From: Nonlabens sp.
Lineage (GTDB): Bacteria > Bacteroidota > Bacteroidia > Flavobacteriales > Flavobacteriaceae
Length of the DNA stretch: 9,619 nt
Reading direction: 5' to 3'
NCBI GenBank assembly: GCA_023301395.1
Contig: JALZUY010000224.1
Location: forward strand, 1 to 9,619
The position numbers were made by a program, and so were the translations under genes. Below the pieces are notes generated by a model. It was not told the DNA's origin, ran no database searches, and was given only the letters and a program-made list of their open reading frames with translations. Positions 1 to 6,141 of this stretch are shown piece after piece (the first letter of the stretch is position 1; each line of letters starts with the position of its first letter).

Positions 1-40
1 AGCCAACCTCAAAGGTCTCCAAGACCTGTGAGGTTTGGCG
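1..40. repeat. Left REP-like hairpin repeat
   Basis: An imperfect palindrome: GCCAACCTCAAAGGTCT pairs with AGACCTGTGAGGTTTGGC across a CCA loop, with one bulged base and one A/C mismatch position. The asymmetry lets orientation be read, and this copy is the exact reverse complement of 681-720. The inner boundary is sharp: identity stops at position 40. The outer boundary is at the window edge and may extend further. It lies 4 nt beyond the transposase stop codon, so it can also fold in the 3' end of that mRNA. Confidence 0.88.
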
Positions 41-44
41 GTAT

Positions 45-596
45 TTATTCTAGTTCTTCTAAATCCAAATCTTTATGAGATGAAAATAGTTTATAATTAT
101 CTAATCCGTCAAATAATTGTAAAACGAATTCTTTATCTATAAACGTTTTTTGATTGTCCATCATAACGTGATAGGAACTATACGGCCATTCGATTACGGA
201 GTCTTTAAAATTGTGATGAACGGCATTTGCACTTACATAAGTAATGACATTTCTCAAGTAATCTTCATTATCAATTTCTTTTCTTCTAAATCGGTCACGG
301 AATAAACTGCCAGACCTCTTATACATTTTGTTGAACGCTTTTGCATAAGCATTAAAACAGTTTGAAATTGCTTGAGCAGCTTTTGCTTCGTTCACATTCT
401 CTTTTACTCGTAATACGATATGGAAATGATTGTCCAATAAACAGTAAGCATAAATGTCAAAATACTCTAGAAAATACTTCTCTACTTTGCTCAGGAAGTA
501 CTCATAATTAGTCGTCTCTCTAAAGAGTGATTCTCTATTATTTCCTTGATTATAAATATGATATGTTTTTCCAGCTTCTAGCTTAGACATTTTCAT
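45..596 (-). CDS. REP-associated tyrosine transposase (Y1_Tnp / IS200-like HUH family)
   Basis: A single-strand DNA nuclease-like protein of 183 aa, the usual size for RAYTs. The metal-binding HUH motif is visible as HFH at residues 57-59 in the context LLDNHFHIVLRV. The helix with the candidate catalytic tyrosine follows at about 80-105 (FNAYAKAFNKMYKRSGSLF), where Y84 or Y92 is the likely nucleophile; I cannot tell which. The N-terminal YHIYNQGNNRESLF and the later WPYSSY (137-142) are also typical of the family. RAYTs are thought to cut and rejoin REP hairpins, and such hairpins flank this gene on both sides. There is no second transposase gene (no TnpB), which separates it from IS605. The start is ATG at 594-596; an internal ATG two codons later is possible. 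The frame is intact. Confidence 0.92.
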   Translation of the reverse strand: MKMSKLEAGKTYHIYNQGNNRESLFRETTNYEYFLSKVEKYFLEYFDIYAYCLLDNHFHIVLRVKENVNEAKAAQAISNCFNAYAKAFNKMYKRSGSLFRDRFRRKEIDNEDYLRNVITYVSANAVHHNFKDSVIEWPYSSYHVMMDNQKTFIDKEFVLQLFDGLDNYKLFSSHKDLDLEELE

Positions 597-605
597 TTTT
601 TAAAT

Positions 606-627
606 GCCAAACCTCACAGGTTTAGGC
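606..627 (-). repeat. Short REP-derived hairpin just before the transposase start
   Basis: Bases 606-620 repeat the first 15 bases of the REP core (682-696), but the remainder diverges. What is left still folds: AAACCT (609-614) pairs with AGGTTT (618-623) around a CAC loop, and GCC pairs with GGC at the base with one bulged A. In the transposase mRNA the hairpin ends 9 nt before the ATG, exactly where a ribosome binding site would lie. It could be a decayed REP, or a site through which the protein or RNA structure limits its own translation; the second idea is inference. Confidence 0.65.
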
Positions 628-670
628 TATCGTTATTTAATTTTACTACTTAGTTTATAATATCAGTTCC

Positions 671-720
671 TTTTTAAAAACGCCAAACCTCACAGGTCTT
701 GGAGACCTTTGAGGTTGGCT
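671..720 (-). terminator. Probable intrinsic terminator of the kynurenine operon, supplied by the REP hairpin
   Basis: Read on the minus strand, the kmo stop codon is followed by the strong REP hairpin (720 down to 681) and immediately by TTTTTAAAAA (680 down to 671). A stem followed directly by a T-run is the layout of a factor-independent terminator. The hairpin therefore probably has two roles: REP element and transcription stop. Confidence 0.6.
681..720. repeat. Right REP-like hairpin repeat
   Basis: Exact 40-bp reverse complement of 1-40, starting CGCCAAACCT and ending GAGGTTGGCT. It forms the same imperfect stem (17-18 bp, one bulge, one mismatch, three-base loop). It sits 17 bp downstream of the kmo stop codon. 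Perfect identity of the two arms, including their imperfections, points to recent copying or active maintenance and not to independent terminators. Confidence 0.88.
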
Positions 721-737
721 GCATTCGTTTTTACATT

Positions 738-2132
738 TTATCCTCGCATCCACAATACCTCTTCGGTTTTTTGCTGGATGGATTTTAATAAATCGTTTAA
801 ATCGTCTTCCACTCTAATCTTATCGTTTTCTAGCAACCATAAGATAGCTTTGTCTTGCGCACGTCCTTTAAGCATGGCTTCTCTGTAGCTTATTCCTTCT
901 TGAGGGAAAGTTACGAGTGAGTATTTAGATTGGTATTCCGCTTTCGCGAAAGCTGCTTCCAAACGCATCTCGATTTGCCTTTTCAACTGGAAATTAGGAT
1001 TAGCAACGCTATCTCGCATCTCTACAAAATTATCCAAAGCAAGGTCTGCAATAGCATCGGCATCTGGTTTTCTGTTGGTGGAGAATGCTTTGAAGGCGTC
1101 AGACCAGTTTTCGTGCTCATCAATAAGCTTATCAAAAACGACTACATCTTCAAAACTCGCATTCATTCCTTGACCATAGAAAGGGACGATCGCATGAGCA
1201 GAATCTCCTATAAGCAAACTCTTATCATAAGCATTCCACGGTGAGCAACGCACAGTTCCTAGCGGTGGCGCTGGATTTGTTTTATACTGTTCTACTAGAT
1301 CTGGAATGTGTTCTAGAATGTCTTTAAAGTAGGTAGTAAAGAAATCTTTGATCTCTTGATCTGTCTTTATATTATTAAAGGCTGGTCCATCACCATCATA
1401 TTGCATAAATAAGGTAAGTGTAAAACTACCGTCTAAATTAGGTAAGGCAATCAACATAAAACCACCACGTGGCCAGATGTGTAAGAAGTTTTTCTTGATG
1501 CGCCATTTTCCATCTTCAGTAGGCGGAATGCTTAGTTCTTTATAACCGTGCGGCAACCAGTTCATGCTGTGAGAGAATAGATAGTCACGCTGTTTCATCA
1601 TCGCTTTGCGTACTACAGATCCTGCGCCGTCAGTTCCTAGAAGAACATCTGCTTTCCATTCTTTTTCGGTATCAGTTTCAGAATCGCGGTAGGTGACTGT
1701 TGCGTTTTTTAAATCTACAGAAGTTACTGCGTCATCAAAATCTATGTGTGCATCATCATACTTATCTGCCTCATCAAGTAACAACTTGTTGAGTTCTTCT
1801 CTAGAAATGGAATTGATGTACTCACCATCGCGACCACTATAGTTAGAAGCAAAGGTGTTTCCTTCTACATCGTGAATCAAACGACCGTTCATAGGAATAC
1901 ACAGCTCGCGTACTTTTTCTTCCAGACCTACCAATTTTAAACCAGCCAATCCACGATCAGATAGTGCGAGGTTAATGGAACGTCCACCATCCACAATGTT
2001 CTTGCGCATATCTGGTCGTTTCTCTAGTATATCTACATGATAACCTCGTTGTGCCAGTCGCAGTCCAAGTAATGAACCACATAGACCAGCGCCAGTGATG
2101 AGAATATTTGTTTTTTTGTTAGTTGTTTTCAT
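738..2132 (-). CDS. kmo: Kynurenine 3-monooxygenase
   Basis: An FAD-dependent hydroxylase that uses NADPH and O2 to convert L-kynurenine to 3-hydroxykynurenine. At 464 aa it has the usual bacterial KMO length. Visible motifs are the dinucleotide-binding GAGLCG at 14-19 followed by E37/R39, the GTDGAG 'DG' motif at 166-171, and the GDSAHA flavin motif at 309-314 running into the KMO-typical VPFYGQGMNASFED. From memory of the Pseudomonas enzyme, substrate contacts R84, Y98 and Y404 appear at the same numbers here, and N368 is equivalent to its N369. It is the last gene of the operon, 18 nt after the AT-rich gene, with kynU upstream. Residues 394-398 (AFAKA) are encoded by a dispersed 14-bp palindrome, only six residues before Y404. 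The start is the only well-placed ATG and precedes the FAD motif by the normal distance. Confidence 0.96.
   Translation of the reverse strand: MKTTNKKTNILITGAGLCGSLLGLRLAQRGYHVDILEKRPDMRKNIVDGGRSINLALSDRGLAGLKLVGLEEKVRELCIPMNGRLIHDVEGNTFASNYSGRDGEYINSISREELNKLLLDEADKYDDAHIDFDDAVTSVDLKNATVTYRDSETDTEKEWKADVLLGTDGAGSVVRKAMMKQRDYLFSHSMNWLPHGYKELSIPPTEDGKWRIKKNFLHIWPRGGFMLIALPNLDGSFTLTLFMQYDGDGPAFNNIKTDQEIKDFFTTYFKDILEHIPDLVEQYKTNPAPPLGTVRCSPWNAYDKSLLIGDSAHAIVPFYGQGMNASFEDVVVFDKLIDEHENWSDAFKAFSTNRKPDADAIADLALDNFVEMRDSVANPNFQLKRQIEMRLEAAFAKAEYQSKYSLVTFPQEGISYREAMLKGRAQDKAILWLLENDKIRVEDDLNDLLKSIQQKTEEVLWMRG
940..953. repeat. Palindrome GCTTTCGCGAAAGC, copy 1 (inside kmo)
   Basis: Perfect 14-bp palindrome, identical to copies at 3932-3945 and 6001-6014. 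Here it encodes A394-A398 (AFAKA) of KMO on the minus strand. Flanking bases are not shared with the other copies. It contains the 6-bp site TCGCGA. Confidence 0.9.
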
Positions 2133-2150
2133 TTAATTTCTTGGTGATTA

Positions 2151-2747
2151 TTACAAAGAGATATAAAAGTTTTTCACTCCTTTAAAAAGCTCTGCAAAAG
2201 TTGTTTCTGCTATTTCTGAATCCATTCCTTTGTCTATTATTATATCGAAAACTTTCCCTTTTGCTAATTGATAAAAGTTCTTTCTACCTAATTTGTAATG
2301 GTGCTTTAATTCTATAATTTCTTCATAAATCTCAAAATTTGCATCGTCCATAGAAGTTAACTTGTTGTCCATTTTTGAGAGCTTTTCCAAAATAGAGTTT
2401 AAAGTTTCATTGAGATGCATTTCCTCTTCAAAAGTGAAGGCATCACCCTTACTTTCAGTTGCATTACCAGTAATCGAAATGTTTTCTAATTCTTGGTCAA
2501 TTACAAAATAGCCTACGCTAAAACCCTTTTCCGTTTGACAATTATCTCTCTTACAAGTTAATCGATGTTTAATTCTTTCCTTATCTATTTGAACTCTAAT
2601 GGATTTTAAAAAGGTTAGTTTATCTCGGTTTCTTCTGAAATCTAATAATTTTAATTCAAGTTTTTCTTTGAAATATTTAATTTCTTTGACCTCACGAAAA
2701 AGCTCTTTTTGAAACCTAATACCTTCTTGTTCAAATAAGTTTATCAT
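2151..2747 (-). CDS. Unrecognised AT-rich protein embedded in the kynurenine operon
   Basis: I do not recognise this 198-aa protein. It has no signal peptide or membrane segment and looks cytosolic. The N-terminal half (about 11-62) is very rich in K, R and E and probably helical or coiled-coil. Two cysteines (C65, C70) lie in a CKRDNC loop, followed by a possible beta stretch (GFSVGYFVID, 75-84). A second acidic, probably helical region (about 107-147) leads to ELKHHYKLGRKNFYQLAKGK (146-165). Only from memory, this C-terminal pattern recalls uncharacterised Bacteroidota proteins found near phage or defence genes; I would not rely on it. My hand count over 2221-2700 gives about 29% G+C, while most sampled stretches of kynU and kmo are 40-50%. 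Its ATG overlaps the kynU stop (ATGA), so translation is probably coupled. Composition and position suggest insertion by transfer into an existing kynU-kmo pair. Confidence 0.75.
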   Translation of the reverse strand: MINLFEQEGIRFQKELFREVKEIKYFKEKLELKLLDFRRNRDKLTFLKSIRVQIDKERIKHRLTCKRDNCQTEKGFSVGYFVIDQELENISITGNATESKGDAFTFEEEMHLNETLNSILEKLSKMDNKLTSMDDANFEIYEEIIELKHHYKLGRKNFYQLAKGKVFDIIIDKGMDSEIAETTFAELFKGVKNFYISL

Positions 2748-4006
2748 AACTCTGACTTCAACACATCCACAAATCTCCAGCAGTCTTCATAGTTGTTATA
2801 TAAAGGAACTGGTGCGATACGTATTACATCTGGTTCACGCCAATCCGCAATGACACCTTTTGCTGTTATGGCGTCAAATAATGATTTATCGGCATTTTTA
2901 ACGGCTAGTGATAATTGACAACCGCGATCTTTAGGATTCTCTGGAGTTATGATAGAGATGCGATCACCATCTAATTCACCTACTAGATATTCTAAGTAGT
3001 TGGTAAGTTGCACGGATTTTTCTCTAAGATTATCAAAACCTGCTTGAGCAAATAAATCAAGACTTGCTCTTATGGCTACCATACTTAAAATAGGTGGATT
3101 GGACAGTTGCCAGCCTTCGGCACCGTGCATAGGTTCAAAGTCGTCACGCATTTTAAAACGTGTGTCCTTATTGTGTCCCCACCAACCTGTGAATCGAGGT
3201 AAGTCTGAATTGTTTGCATGACGTTCATGTACAAAACAGCCACCTAAACTACCAGGACCTGAATTCATATATTTATAAGTACACCACACGGCAAAGTCTG
3301 CTCCAGAATCGTGCAACTGCAAATCTACATTACCAGCGCCGTGCGCACAGTCAAAACCTACCATGGCACCAGCGGCATGTCCTAGCTCTGTGATTTTCTT
3401 TAAGTCAAAAAACTGTCCTGTATAGTAATTAACGGCACCTACCATTATTAATGCTATAGTGTCGCCTTGTTCTTTTAATAAGGTTTCTAGATCTTCAATT
3501 CTAGGAGTATGCTCACCAGCTCTAGGTGACCATTCGATAATATTTTCTTTATCATCATAACCATGAAATTGTACTTGAGATGCTACAGCATAGCGGTCGC
3601 TAGGAAACGCGTCTGCCTCGATGATGATTTTAGTACGCTTGCCTTTAGGTTGATAAAAACTTACCATCATTAAATGAAGGTTAGTTGTAAGCGTGTTCAT
3701 AATGACCACTTCATGCGGTTTTGCACCTACGATTTGTGCGGTAGTCTCTGCAAGAAACTCGTGATACGGCATCCATGGATGTGCTGCGTGAAAGTGTCCT
3801 TCTACACCTAGTCTTGCCCAGTCATCTAGTTCCTGGTTTAAGAATGTTTTGGTCTGGCGTGGTTGCAATCCTAACGAATTTCCACATAAATAGATGGAGT
3901 CTGTTCCGTCTGTATGTTTTGGGATATGGAAGCTTTCGCGAAAGCGAGATAAAGAATCATCCTTATCTAATTGTAATGCGTGGTCTCTAGAAGTATTGAA
4001 TTCCAT
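2744..4006 (-). CDS. kynU: Kynureninase
   Basis: A PLP enzyme that cleaves kynurenine or 3-hydroxykynurenine to anthranilate or 3-hydroxyanthranilate plus alanine. The 420-aa length is normal. Family features are LCGNSLGLQPR (40-50), the ADAFPSDRYA loop (131-140), the pyridine-binding D219 in GFDCAHGAGN, and the PLP lysine K245 in CTYKYMNSGPG. The later TGWWGH (273-278) and SNPP (302-305) are also typical. Together with kmo it gives two consecutive steps towards 3-hydroxyanthranilate; tryptophan dioxygenase and 3-hydroxyanthranilate dioxygenase are not in this window. The start ATG overlaps the lipoprotein stop by one base (TAATG), and the TGA stop overlaps the next ATG. Residues 21-25 (RFRES) are encoded by the dispersed palindrome. 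Confidence 0.96.
   Translation of the reverse strand: MEFNTSRDHALQLDKDDSLSRFRESFHIPKHTDGTDSIYLCGNSLGLQPRQTKTFLNQELDDWARLGVEGHFHAAHPWMPYHEFLAETTAQIVGAKPHEVVIMNTLTTNLHLMMVSFYQPKGKRTKIIIEADAFPSDRYAVASQVQFHGYDDKENIIEWSPRAGEHTPRIEDLETLLKEQGDTIALIMVGAVNYYTGQFFDLKKITELGHAAGAMVGFDCAHGAGNVDLQLHDSGADFAVWCTYKYMNSGPGSLGGCFVHERHANNSDLPRFTGWWGHNKDTRFKMRDDFEPMHGAEGWQLSNPPILSMVAIRASLDLFAQAGFDNLREKSVQLTNYLEYLVGELDGDRISIITPENPKDRGCQLSLAVKNADKSLFDAITAKGVIADWREPDVIRIAPVPLYNNYEDCWRFVDVLKSEL
3932..3945. repeat. Palindrome GCTTTCGCGAAAGC, copy 2 (inside kynU)
   Basis: Exact 14-bp copy. On the minus strand it is read one base out of register compared with copies 1 and 3, giving R21-F-R-E-S25 near the kynureninase N-terminus, ahead of the conserved core. 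The different reading frame shows that conservation is at the DNA level. Confidence 0.9.
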
Positions 4007-4674
4007 TATTTGTTGAATTCTATGTTAGTTAAATGTATGCGAGTCATGCGGTCAGGTGTGCGATGGTCTGTCGCTACCTTAATACCGTTTATAGTTTCAA
4101 ATTTTTCAAAAGTGGTCATCATACCTATAATTGTATCGTTATGTTGTCTATAAACCCATTCTCGTAGATTGTTGTCCTGGTCATAATACACATCATAAGC
4201 ATCGCCTGGTGTGTAGCCGCCATTATTGTCATATATAATAGTAAACATATCAAGCTTTTCTTTAGAAATAGGAGCAAAGGCACTGGTTTTTTCTATGACC
4301 TGTGTGCCTTGATCAGTCATGAATTTGAACTCTGGAATGAGCCAGTAGAGATCATTTACAAAAGCACGATCTGCACTAGTTTGTATAGAATCCATAGGTC
4401 TGTTGATATTATATTTCACTGTGTCTGGCGGCGCAATAAGAGTTACATCTCCAGTTTTACGATTCCAGGTCCAATTGCGAGCATATAAATTGCGTCCCAT
4501 TTTGCCAACGGCAAACGTGAATTTGACTTCGTTTATCTCGTCCCAATGCTCTATTCCAGCGGTTTGGGCGATTTGTTTTGTAGTAGAAAGAATGACTTCT
4601 GTCTCAGTTTTGGCTGTGTTTTTACAGCTATAAATACCAATAGCTAGCAATGCGATAGCAATAGTCTTTTTCAT
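4006..4674 (-). CDS. Predicted lipoprotein, first gene of the kynurenine operon
   Basis: A 222-aa secreted lipoprotein of unknown role. The start is taken at the ATG of 4672-4674, giving MKKTIAIALLAIGIYSC; an in-frame TTG nine bases upstream (4681-4683) only adds MTN in front of the signal peptide. The signal peptide has KK, a hydrophobic core and a lipobox-like IYSC, with C17 as the lipidated residue. The mature part is probably beta-rich, with WDEINEVKFTFAVGK and later WNRKTGDVTLI, DMFTIIYDNN and YDVYYDQDNNLREWVY. From memory it resembles uncharacterised Bacteroidota lipoproteins of the DUF6503 kind, which may share the LolA-like fold; this is unverified. Its stop overlaps the kynU start (TAATG), so the two genes are almost certainly co-transcribed. 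Whether it serves the kynurenine pathway, for example at the envelope, is open. Confidence 0.8.
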   Translation of the reverse strand: MKKTIAIALLAIGIYSCKNTAKTETEVILSTTKQIAQTAGIEHWDEINEVKFTFAVGKMGRNLYARNWTWNRKTGDVTLIAPPDTVKYNINRPMDSIQTSADRAFVNDLYWLIPEFKFMTDQGTQVIEKTSAFAPISKEKLDMFTIIYDNNGGYTPGDAYDVYYDQDNNLREWVYRQHNDTIIGMMTTFEKFETINGIKVATDHRTPDRMTRIHLTNIEFNK

Positions 4675-4767
4675 GTTTGTCAACTTTGGCTTAAAAGTAC
4701 AATATATATGATGGTTTTGAAATTGTAAACCTTTGCTAATTGTGTGCTTTTGCCATGTTTAAAAAAG

Positions 4768-4775
4768 TAGTTTTG
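4768..4775 (+). promoter_or_regulatory. Candidate Bacteroidota -7 element (TAGTTTTG) for the MFS gene
   Basis: TAGTTTTG matches the Bacteroidota sigma-ABfr -7 consensus TAnnTTTG exactly. A TTG lies upstream at 4750-4752 (15-nt gap, shorter than the usual about 19) and another at 4740-4742 (25-nt gap, longer than usual), so the -33 element is doubtful. The predicted transcription start would fall at about 4780-4782, on the GTG start codon itself, implying a leaderless message. Confidence 0.4.
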
Positions 4776-4779
4776 CATC

Positions 4780-6063
4780 GTGAAAGTTAAACAAGTCAAT
4801 AAAGAGAATATAAGTAAGGGAAGAAAGACCAGTATAATTATCGTGCTAGGAACACTCATTGCAATAGGGCCTTTTTCTATAGACGCTTATTTGCCTGCTT
4901 TTAAACAAATTGCAGAAGATTTTAAGGTAGATACCAGTACGATAGGTTTTACATTAACCACTTACTTTATAGGAATAGGATTAGGACAACTGGCTTATGG
5001 GCCACTTATGGATCGCTATGGAAGGCGCAAGCCTCTAATTTTTGGACTTGTCCTATATATAGTAACTAGTTTTTTAAGTGCTTATGCTTGGGATGTTTCT
5101 TCTCTAGCGACTCTTCGATTCTTTTCAGCATTAGGCGCATGTGCGGGAATGGTAGCTAGTAAGGCAATTGTAAGAGATTTATTTGATGATGAAAAAGTAG
5201 CTGAGGTGTTGAGCACGCTCATGCTTATTATGGGAGTTGCACCTATTATAGCACCTACCATAGGTGGATTTATTATTGAACATTATCACTGGGATGTGAT
5301 ATTTTATGGATTGGCAGGATTTGCTACCTTGATGTTGTTTAATGTGATATTCATTCTACCCGAAAGCTCAAAACCCAACCTTGCAACAAGTTTACATCCA
5401 GTACCTGTGTTGAGAGAATATTGGACTATATATAAGGACAAGGCTTTTTTCTTGTTTTCTACAGCTCGTGGTTTTGTAATAGGTGCACTATTGGGCTATG
5501 TAGCTGCTGCACCATTTATATTCTTAGATTATTTTAATATGGAGCAAAGTGACTTTGCAATCATATTTGGTAGTAACGCTGCTGGACTTATTGCCGGTAG
5601 CCAATTTAATCGTTTTTTTCTCAAGCGTTTCACCACTTTTCAAATCACGTATGTGGTGAGTGTGTTGCTGGTTATTACTACATTATTCTTGTTAGCTCAC
5701 GTGAGTTTATTTGAGCCACAGTTTTGGATAGTATATCCATCATTATTTATAATGATGACATTTATAGGGTTTCAAAATCCTAATGTAACTGCTTTAGCAT
5801 TGAGACCGTTTACCGCAAGAGCTGGAAGTGCGAGTGCATTTGTAGGAGCAGTGAGTATGATTTTTGGATCTCTTGCTAGCTGGTTTGTTTCTAGTTTTGT
5901 AACTGTTTCTTTATTGCCGCTTGCTATTATGCTTGCTGGTTGTGCATTATTAGGTTATGCTGCTATTGAGGTGTTTAGAGTTAAATATGCCCGTGGATAC
6001 GCTTTCGCGAAAGCATATCTAAAACATCCTTATATAAGTTTGAAAAGAGAGAATTCTTTGTAA
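4780..6063 (+). CDS. MFS multidrug-type exporter, Bcr/CflA family
   Basis: A 12-helix major facilitator in the inner membrane, 427 aa, probably a proton-driven exporter; the substrate cannot be read from the sequence. Hydrophobic segments run from about residue 18 to 395. The first-helix motif GPFSIDAYLPAF (30-41), motif A (GPLMDRYGRRKP, 74-85) and the VRDLF motif after helix 4 (131-135) are typical of Bcr/CflA transporters. Helix 5 has the antiporter-like GVAPIIAPTIGGFI (152-165). The start is GTG at 4780-4782. An in-frame TAG at 4768-4770 rules out anything earlier, and the next Met (77) is inside motif A. The gene is divergent from the kynurenine operon across about 100 bp. The cytoplasmic tail contains AFAKA (408-412), encoded by the dispersed palindrome. 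Confidence 0.93.
   Translation: MKVKQVNKENISKGRKTSIIIVLGTLIAIGPFSIDAYLPAFKQIAEDFKVDTSTIGFTLTTYFIGIGLGQLAYGPLMDRYGRRKPLIFGLVLYIVTSFLSAYAWDVSSLATLRFFSALGACAGMVASKAIVRDLFDDEKVAEVLSTLMLIMGVAPIIAPTIGGFIIEHYHWDVIFYGLAGFATLMLFNVIFILPESSKPNLATSLHPVPVLREYWTIYKDKAFFLFSTARGFVIGALLGYVAAAPFIFLDYFNMEQSDFAIIFGSNAAGLIAGSQFNRFFLKRFTTFQITYVVSVLLVITTLFLLAHVSLFEPQFWIVYPSLFIMMTFIGFQNPNVTALALRPFTARAGSASAFVGAVSMIFGSLASWFVSSFVTVSLLPLAIMLAGCALLGYAAIEVFRVKYARGYAFAKAYLKHPYISLKRENSL
6001..6014. repeat. Palindrome GCTTTCGCGAAAGC, copy 3 (inside the MFS gene)
   Basis: Exact 14-bp copy, read on the plus strand as A408-F-A-K-A412 in the hydrophilic C-terminal tail, where a short peptide would be well tolerated. Confidence 0.9.
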
Positions 6064-6106
6064 AAAGAAATGCCCCACATTATTTATATCCATAAATTGT
6101 GAGGCA
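6062..6106 (-). terminator. Intrinsic terminator for the two-domain lipoprotein gene
   Basis: TGCCCCACA (6071-6079) pairs with TGTGAGGCA (6098-6106) with one mismatch; the stem may extend through TTTA/TAAA. Read on the minus strand, the hairpin is followed by TTTCTTTTT (6070 down to 6062), a good T-tract. On the plus strand it is followed by CTTCAAAC, so it should stop the convergent lipoprotein transcript better than the MFS transcript. Confidence 0.65.
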
Positions 6107-6141
6107 CTTCAAACTAACCAACCAAAGTTGTCTTAAATTTC

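Larger units (their letters stand above)
1..720. mobile_element. REP/RAYT unit: HUH transposase gene bracketed by inverted REP hairpins
   Basis: A 720-bp unit made of a Y1-family transposase gene (45-596, minus strand) and two 40-bp hairpin repeats, 1-40 and 681-720, which are exact reverse complements. A third, shorter hairpin at 606-627 shares the core GCCAAACCTCACAGG. This is the arrangement known for REP-associated tyrosine transposases (RAYTs, 'REPtrons'), where a single-copy domesticated transposase sits among the palindromes it recognises. Whether the whole unit moves is unknown. I see no clear target-site duplication, and the left edge coincides with the window edge, so sequence beyond it cannot be judged. 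The unit lies directly behind the kmo operon. Confidence 0.8.

Noticed and set aside
1..720. CRISPR array or IS200/IS605 insertion sequence
   Set aside because: There are no regularly spaced direct repeats. The protein and flanking hairpins fit a RAYT unit; no TnpB gene is present.
930..1244. Plus-strand open frame opposite kmo
   Set aside because: Lies wholly within kmo on the other strand, has no family resemblance and is explained by the codon use of a well-supported gene.
4675..4683. TTG start for the operon's lipoprotein
   Set aside because: It only adds MTN before a complete signal peptide that begins at ATG 4672-4674.
940..6014. The 14-bp palindrome as a parS or Noc-binding site
   Set aside because: It shares TTTC/GAAA arms only. 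Those sites have two more bases between the arms, and parS sites are few and clustered, not one every 2-3 kb.
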